Shown in pieces: positions 53,201 to 62,200 of a stretch of DNA of 64,000 nucleotides. Positions within the stretch are counted from its first letter, which is position 1. Each line of letters opens with the position of its first letter. Source of the stretch: Limnephilus marmoratus (taxonomy: Eukaryota > Arthropoda > Insecta > Trichoptera > Limnephilidae); contig OU862906.1 of assembly GCA_917880885.1 (NCBI GenBank), forward strand, positions 61,546,665 to 61,610,664. The letters are read 5' to 3'. The translations under genes and the position numbers were made by a program. The notes under the pieces are model-generated. The model was not told the origin of the DNA. It saw only the letters and a program-made list of their open reading frames with translations, and searched no databases.

Positions 53201-56200
53201 TGCCAACATGATGAACCAATTTTATGAATTTTCTTTTGATGCCGTTTTTTTATTTTGTAAATTCTTGTGATGTTTTGGGTTATTTGTCCTCAAATCGACG
53301 TTGAGCTATGCCCACTCAATGCTTAGCTTCGGTCACTTCGTTAGATCTCCACTGGGATAACGTTCGACCCACAAAATGTTGGCATTCAAGGCAGAAATAT
53401 CAACTAACTCCATATATATTCGAAATAGCCATCTCCTGTTTGCCCTAACACATTATTACTTACCTTGTATCACCGGTGGTGTCAACTATCGGGAGGTGAC
53501 AATTCCTCCCTTTGTTTTGTTGTAATGTAAGATAATATCGGGTATCTCCAGAAAATAATTGTGTCATCTATGACAATAATGTAATTTTTTCGTGAATCCA
53601 AATATTGTTGTCAGTTCTTCCCTTTTTTATTACTACCTATGCACTTTTTCATCCATTTCTCTCAAATAATTTAATACTAAAAATAATTAAAAATATAACA
53701 ATCTATGTATTTACCTTCACAGTTTAAAAAATCAATAAAAGTTGGGTTACTTTGTTTGAATTTTATAAGATATAATTTATCAACAAAATGCGAGAGGTTA
53801 GCGACAGGCAATTATTATGTTTATTATTAGAATTTCCCACCATAGTTGGAAGGGTATTCCGAGTAATTGATAATAATTAGTGGCAGAAGGGTATTTTTAA
53901 AATGAACCGTTTACAATAACAATTGGCTAAGCAAATAACATGATTATAATGACATTTGGGAAATAACCCATTAATAGTTTATTCTCTTGTACCTATAACA
54001 AGTAAGTAATATTATTTTCCAGATATTCATGGATTCTTGGAAGCATTATCTGCATCTCATTGCTCTGGTACTGCCTTCTCAGAAATTTATAATGATTATT
54101 GCGGAACATGGAACTAACATTTTTTCCGTTTCATGTAAGCGGCACTTTGGGGGTTATTTAAATTGTTTGATCTCAAAATGGGGTTCATAATAATTATTTT
54201 TAGATTTTTACAGGCTCAATTGTTCGATTTATAAAACAGTTTAAAACCGTTCTTCAACTAGTTTCTAGTGTAGGTAATTTTATATAGCGTATGTTCACTT
54301 ATAATAAATGATCTTGTATTTAACGTGTTCTACGTCTTTCTTTTAAACCACTTTATAGTTATTGTAATTAACAGTATTTGATTCTTTGCATTTCTTTTAT
54401 GTGTTACTTTGCCCTTCTTGGACCTTGCTAAATATCTGTTTTAGAAGATGATTCAAATAAATAATAAATATAATATTTTATTATTGTACGCTGAATTTAA
54501 ATAAATGATTAAATTGTTATGTTTTATGATACTATTATGATATAGTAGTAATTGTTGTGATACCGACAAATTTGTATGTATATCTTGCGTAGTTTAATGT
54601 TTTATAATTTTTGAAATCTGTTTTTTTTCTTATGTATGTAAATCAATTATCATACCCCAAATAAAATTTAAAAAAAAATCGATGTTTAGTTTTTAATTTT
54701 ATTTTTGTAATTTTGGAACCACCCTGTTACAATTCGCTCCGCCGCGTCGGCCGCCGGTCGCACTGGCCTGCCGGCAGGTACCAAAGTACCGACTAGGAAG
54801 CTAGTCAAAGCCGTCATGGCCGGAGCGTTTGTTGATGAATGATTTTATATAAAATTCACTGAATAGGTTTTATATTATGAAATTAACTGTATAATGATAT
54901 TTTTTTAACGGAAATACATTAAACATGTAGGCCATAAGAGTAATTTTCCATCAAACTTATGAATAACTGGGAAAAAAGGCATTGAAATGATAAAATCCCT
55001 GGGGTTGTAGCGTTACCCCTCATGGTACCCAACGTTTTGTTTTTCATGTTGGCATGCCGAAGGTTAAATGAATAAAACCCTTTTTCGTGCATAACTACTG
55101 TGTTCTGATTGAGGAAGGAGACCTGGAGATTTTGAGGAAAGGAAGGGGAGTAGGAATTTACAAGCGAACCACAAACACTCGCCCTGGGTTTAAGAGGGAC
55201 CTTGCTCGCGCCGGCTGTGCAGAGCTAGCCGCCGGCTTGTTTATTGCATGTCCTTTCCAGGTTTTGGGTTTGGCGTTGGCCGCAAGTAGCGCCAATGCTA
55301 ACAATCTCCACAACCAATTGTGATACAGTGGGCCCGCGGCAATCCAACAAACGTTTTGCAGGGCGATGTTGGATTATCGAATTTATCGGATTATAGAGTA
55401 CTGCCTAAGACCCACTATAGTCTGGAATTTTTTGAATAAGAGTACCTTGTAATCCAACAAATTACAAATCAAAGAATCTATTTGAAGTACGAATCATATC
55501 ACATATACCAGATCTCCAAATCTCCCGATTACTTCCGAAGATTGACAAAGAGCAAAAACCAAATCTTTCATGTTGAGTTTTAACGTTTTTTCTATAGGCT
55601 GGTCCTTAGATACGGCTCTCAGAAGTATGTTTTTCTTGTAATCTTGCTTGACAAATCAAGATCCTGATGTGTCAGATTACAGGGGGCGCCGGATTAGCCA
55701 GGGGTTGGATTACCGAGGGTCCACTGTAATGTGTCTCTAAAGACTCTAAATAAAATGAAATTACAATATTTTCACAATAATTGGGTTCTTCGCCAACTTG
55801 TGGATTAGAACAGAGTTTTTTTTTCAACAAATCAAAATCCACCAAAGCCCTTCCCAAGTCTCTCTTTATTTTGAAACGCACTATGTATTTTGAAACACAT
55901 TCCCAAATGAGATTCTTGAGGAGGAAATAGGTACCTACTTAATACTGTAAATGATTTTCTGAGTGTGATACGTCACATTATATAGGTACATGTATAATAA
56001 TGTAATATTTTTTTCAGCTAATAATTATGCTACTAGCGGTTTTCAATAATTTTAATGACATTTCTAGGTAAAAGAATGGTGTCATTTATGGACGACATGA
56101 ATATGCCAGCTCGTGATGAATATGGATCACAACCACCTCTGGAGTTTATTCGTCAGTGGCTGGACTACGGATTCTGGTACGATCGTTTGAAGCAGTGGAA

Positions 56201-59200
56201 GAAAAATGTTAAGGTTCATTTGATTTAAAATTTCACGTTTTCCCACAATCTTAACTATTTGAAATTAATCCAACCTTACCTAATATACCTTCCTGTCTTG
56301 TAGAACATGGTGGTGGTGGGTGCAGTGGGGCCCCCGGGAGGTGCCAGGTCCCCGCTGCCCCCACGTCTTCTGTCCTGCTTCCATTCCTTCTACCTTCCCG
56401 CTCCCACCCATTCGCAACTCTTGAAAATATTCGGCACCATGATCTCACAGCACTTTGCTGATTTCGATGAGGAAACTAAGAGTGCTGGTAAATTCTAATG
56501 TTTCATTTCACTGAAAAAGTAGTCTGTATGTAAATATCTGTCCGTGTTAACGCCTTAACGGTTTTTTGTACATAATGAATATATTTTAACTTTCAGGAAA
56601 AATTCTTCTCCTCACCACGATGGACATTTTTAACATAGTGGTGGCTAAATTACTACCAACACCAACCAAGATGCATTATTTATTCAACTTGAGAGATATT
56701 TCTAAGATTTTCCAGGTACATATTACAAATATGCATTAGATCAGGACCGGCCAATCCAGCAGCGCCCAAGTACCCTTGCGGCCCCGTGGTGCAATTTGGG
56801 TTGGTCAGGCCTGCATTAGATGATTAAATTATTACATAATATTAAATTCAGTTACCAACCATATTTTATATGAAGTAAATGGTTTTTTTATGTTTGTGAT
56901 GCGAAGATATAATTTAAAATAAAACCATAACTTTGTTAATATCACTTTTTTTTTTTAAATGTTGCCAATCAGGTTTCGCTACACTATCGTAGCTTCTGCA
57001 AGAAATATAGCTACGGCAGTAGCGAAACCTGGTTGGCAATAAATATAAACAATAAAAGTGATGTAAACAAAGTTAATTTTTTTCACTATTGTATTCAGGT
57101 AATTCTTTATTTATAAATCGATTGTTCATTTAAAAATAAAAGATTTTGACTTAGTAAGACACCACTTTATTTAGAGCATTTTTCCGACCCGTTTTGGAAC
57201 CACTGTCAAAGTTAGTATATATTTTGTCTTCTTCTTTTACTACTGATAGAGTATTAAGAACAAAAAAAAAGTACTTACTTAAGTACTTACTAAGTATGTA
57301 CTTACTTAAGTAACTACTTAGTACTCGTGTTAACCACTGTATACTTATAATCTTATCATTTTAAAGTAAAAGCCATTTTTTGGCATTTAAATAAATAAAT
57401 AATATCAATTTAATGAAGGAACCGAGGTCCCGAAAACACATTATTGTGTGTGAAATTTTTATTATTTTTATTTTATATGAGGGAGCGGGCCGTATCGGTA
57501 GAGACGGGTCGAGAGAAATGAAAGGCGTCAGTCGGTGTAATGAGTCAGACTTTATTGTGGCTACGTAGCGAGGGTCGAAGCGGAGCGGAGTGACAGAGGT
57601 GCCTTGAGTGTTGCTGCTGCGTGATGATGAGAAGAAGGTCAGGAGACTACGGCGGTGAAGATCACAGGTCTTCAGGGAGCCGGCGTGTTGCTCTACACCA
57701 TGGCGGTGTAGAAGTGACCTTGGTCCAGGCGGTCGACCGTCGTCGTGTTGACGAGGTATGGCGGCTGTGTGTGCCTTTGAGTCGACACACACACGTGACG
57801 CAGGAAGGAACCTTGAGAGGCGATGAGGATGATTTCTGGCAGCGAAACGCGGTGGGTTCGAAATGCCAGAGAACGGGTTGCACCTATATAAACAACAAGC
57901 ACGAGCGCGGCTTGGTAGTTGATAGGTCGGGTGTCATCTCATGTGGAGGCGCGGAGGGCCGGACAGCGGATGGTGATTGGAGAAGGAATCCTCGAAGGTG
58001 TTAATAATGCTCCTGAAGTCACACTGGATATGCGTTAAATCACTAGTTGCTAACTGCGCGGAGAAGTGCCCCGCGCAGGCACGTATTTGGTCGCGACACT
58101 GCTCGTTCCTGTCTTGCTTGCCCGGCCGATGAATGAATACGACTGACTGCCGCGGGCGAGCGATCGGCTGCTTATATAGCCGTGGCGAGTAACTACTCTC
58201 GCGGTAGGTAATGCTGAGTGAACTCACGCAAAGCTGAGATCTCGCTCGAACTTTCTGTGGGCACATGTATGGTACAGCCAGACGTTCTAGGCCTGTCGCG
58301 TAAGTGGCGTTATTATTGTTTACGAGGCGGTGCGGCTGGCCCCGTAGTACTGTAGGTAGTTCGTTGTGTGTGCTTCCAGCGAGTTCGGCCGGAGTCCAGT
58401 GGCGCAGCGGTAGATTTCGCATAGCGGGTTAAGTGACCGCTACATATATGTATTTTTTTCTTTGTTGCTTTTTTTCAGGGTCTGTTAAGAAGTAATAAAG
58501 ACTATCAGAATACCAAAGTTGCAATACTTCGTCTGTGGATACATGAAACTTACCGGGTATTTTATGATCGTCTCATTGATGAACCGTTAGTATTAATATT
58601 ATTGACATTCATAAATTATTCCATCATATATTACATAATAATATTTTTGTACCTATTTCTCTGTGGTATTTCAGTGATAGATCTTGGTTTGCAAATTTGT
58701 TGAATGAGATGCTCGGGAAGCATTTCGATACAACTTTTAATACTGTTTGTCCCGAGAAAAGATGTCCCGTGTTTGGGGATTTCATAAACCCTTTCAAGAT
58801 CTACGAGGACATCCTGAGCCTTGACACTCTGAGGACCTACATAGAGCACCAACTGGAGGAGTACAACTGCTCCGCCGGTGTTGTAAGGATGGATCTGGTA
58901 CTGTTCAAGTATGCCATTGAACACGTTGCCAAGATTATTCGGGTCATTTCACAGCCTAGGGGGAATATGCTGCTCGTTGGCATTGGTAATTCATACATAT
59001 TATTTCAATTAGTTTTGCAGAACATAAATGTCACTAATGATTAGCTATCGTCCGGCCACCAGCAAAAATCACTTTTTATTGATGTACTTTTAACCTATTA
59101 GCCACAAACCTCGGCTCTGAGCCGGATATGCAACTCGGGTTCTTAAGGGGAACGGATGCTCTGCCCGTTTCGGCCCGTTTCATACAAATCTTAAATTTGG

Positions 59201-62200
59201 AATATAGGTAAAAATACCCAACCAAACTGAAAACTTATTTTTATAATCGGGCAGTGGCCCTTCACGCCCCTGATTGCTTTGAAGATTATCATTCCCAATA
59301 AAATTCTTAGTAAATATTATATTTATGTAAAAAAACTAAAATTATTAACAAAATTATTAAGATTTATGAATATTATTTTTTTCCATATTTTTTTTACATG
59401 AATACCTCACAAAAGTCCCAACTGCTCCCGTCTGGAGTCAGTGGGACTATGGCATCCCCAATTGGGGTATGTCGTAAGGCTGAAGGCAGTGGGGAGGGGA
59501 AGGAGATAGGGAAGAGGAAGGTGGGGAAGTACCTGGCTATTCAGATCTGGTCACCAAACACGGCAGAAGCCATTTCAAGCAACATTTCAATTCTGAATGG
59601 TGGTCTTACACCAGGGCGATACTGAGAGTATCTTCCACTCTGGAACGTGCCGCAAATATACTATATATTATTTTAAGTGAATAAATTGTGAAATACACAA
59701 ATTAATCAAATAAAATTTATTTGCCACGCCGGGATTCGATCCCGCGACCTTCGGAATGCGAGTCAAGCGCCTTACCGCTGCACTACGCCGGCCGTCAATA
59801 CGGCTCGTACGCCGTATGTTTGTGAATAAAAATGTGAAAAAACCCCTGTGAAAAAAGAAAAAGTTGTATTTGAATCGTTATTTAGACATACAATTTTAAT
59901 TTAAAAAATATTTTTAATTTACCTTAATCCTTAATATGTTAACAAATTTCAAGAAACTAATTAAAATATGGTTTAAAAGTTATAGATTTAGTACACTAAT
60001 GCAGATTTTCAATTTTTGGTTCAAAAATAATTCGGTGTTGAGGGCCAATTTCTTAGCTCATTAATTCTGTAGCCAATGGGTTAAATAGTCACTGCTCTTG
60101 CAATAAATCCACACTATAAAATTGCAGTTTTAAGTTTACTCGTGAATGGCACGGACGTGTCGAAACCGGTCGCAAAAATTTAAAATTAAAGTAACAAATG
60201 TACATTGAAAATTAAAACTCTATAAAACAAAAATGTTAATTGTTCTGTCCTACTAAAATCTTTCAAATTTGAGCTGGGAATACACTGGCGAATTAAGTTA
60301 TGAAAACTGATTGTAGTTAAATCAAATAAAACCACTGGGTTTCAATTTTGGGTACGTGAAAGAAGCAACAGTCTTCGAATTATACAAATAAACCTATTTC
60401 TATTATATAAGTTAGTGCAAGCAATACCTGTTAAATAAAAGTTAGAATAAACACCCAAGCAAATAAGAAAGTGTCACTTTACAGATATTACTAGTGCAAT
60501 ATTATATCACTTAAATAATGTTTTTAATCCTCCTGTTTTTATTTCCAACTTCAAGGTGGATCTGGCCGTCAAAGTTTAACCCGCATAGCCTCATACATCT
60601 GCGAGTACAACACCTACCAGGTGGTTGTCACCAAGAACTATGGAAGCAAGGAGTTCCGAGAGGACCTGAAAGGTCTATACACCTCCACCGGAGTGGACAA
60701 TAAACGCACCACCTTTGTGTTTAGTGACACGCAGATCGCCGAGGAGAGCTTCACCGAAATTATCAATAACTTACTGAGCAGTGGAGAAATTACCAATCTT
60801 TTCAAGCCAGATGAATTTGAAGATGTAAGTTGAATGATGAATAAGATATTTTATCAATATCCTTTACAACTCCAATAACCAATCGATGAGTTCCCATAAA
60901 TACAATTTGTTTTTTCAGTATTGTTGATGCATGATAACATCAGGAGCATTGTTTCTTTCAACAACCCGCATTTTTGTCGTTGAATCTACTCAATCAGAAT
61001 AACCTAATTGGGTGAATCCGTTGTATGCTTAACAAACTTGTAAAAACTGTTATGGTTTTCCCATTACAGATTAAAAGTAATCTGGAGAAGCCAATGAAGA
61101 ATGCCAATGTTCTTCAAACCCAGGAAAATACTTATTTATTCCTCGTGAATAGAGTCAGAGCAAATCTGCACATTGTTGTTTGCATGAGTCCAATTGGCGA
61201 TGCGTTCAGGTAAATATTTGGAATGTATCATGTTTTCAAGAGCTGTTTTTGTGAATGCTTAATCTAATACTTATGTATATTTTTAATTGCAGGAGTCGTC
61301 TCCGCCAATACCCGGCCTTGATTAGCTGTACCACCATCGACTGGTTCTTGGAATGGCCCCGAGAAGCTTTACTGGAAGTCGCCTACAAGTTTCTCACTGG
61401 TTTGGATCTCGTTGTTTCCATAACAGGCGAAAAGGCAATCATACATTAAAATTCTACTACAACCTATCAAATTTACTCAAATTTAACCTTAAATTGTCCC
61501 ACTTTTTGTAAATTAAGCCATTTGGATACTTTGTTAGATAATTGTAACCTTTTCGTGTTGGTTTTTAGTTGAAATCTGTCGACTTCAGTGGAACAAATGT
61601 GCTGAAAAATTCCATAGCATCTGTAATGTCGCTGATGCAGTCTTCTGTCAGTCAGTACTCCATTAAAATGTTCCAAGAATCAAAGAGAACTAATTATGTC
61701 ACTCCCACTAATTATTTGGAACTTGTCACCGGATATAAGGAGTAACTATTTAATTATTATTAAAACTTCAGTAAGTTTGTAAACCTCAAAATCAGGAAGG
61801 ATTTTTTAATATAATTTATATTGTTTTCTTTTGCTAGAATGCTGACAAAAAAGAGAACTGAGATAGCTGGAAACGCCAACAAATTACGAAATGGCTTATC
61901 CAAATTAGAAGAAACCAGGATATCAGTTGGAAGTATGTCGGCTGATCTTGAAGTTGCAAAGGTTTGAAATTGATCCATTTTCTCAAAGCATATGCTCATA
62001 TTTTATTAATTAAATTATTATTCACTTTTATTGATGTTATTTTATGTCGATTTGCCAATAATTGTTAATATGATTTTGGTATAGGGCCAAGTAGCGGAGT
62101 TCACAGCCAAATGTCTCGAGTACATGGGGGTGATCAACGTGCAGCAGCAGAATGCGGATGAACAGCAGAAAAGTGTTGCAATTAAGAGTAAAAAGACAGG

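Larger units (their letters stand above)
50835..55063 (+). mobile_element. piggyBac-family transposon inserted in the 3' LTR
   Basis: 4229 bp flanked by TTAA (50831-50834, 55064-55067). The uninterrupted 5' LTR (44096-44099) is the empty site and fixes both ends to the base. Left end ccctcccgttgctg, right end (complement) ccttcggcatgcc: the terminal match is imperfect, which is unusual for an element with an intact gene. It carries one transposase ORF and a long 3' region with an inverted partial copy of that ORF. Confidence 0.92.
43647..55303 (+). mobile_element. LTR retrotransposon without visible pol (LARD-like), interrupted by piggyBac
   Basis: Two LTRs (43647-44335, and 50382-50834 plus 55068-55303) flank 6.05 kb of internal DNA. 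The 4-bp duplication atct is at 43643-43646 and 55304-55307. LTRs start tgttacg and end taaca. A polypurine tract gcgaggggggaag abuts the 3' LTR; cgcccaacgtgtggc right after the 5' LTR resembles a primer-binding site. The internal region has no gag, protease, RT or integrase that I can recognise but has two tandem arrays, so it must rely on other elements' proteins. Only two LTR differences were seen in 689 bp, so it is young. Confidence 0.9.

Noticed and set aside
57081..57360. Palindromic aagtacttac stretch as a transposon end
   Set aside because: Short, imperfect, no partner end or target duplication.
57361..58422. GC-rich ORFs of 127-162 codons as genes
   Set aside because: They fall inside the solo LTR, on both strands, with no domain.
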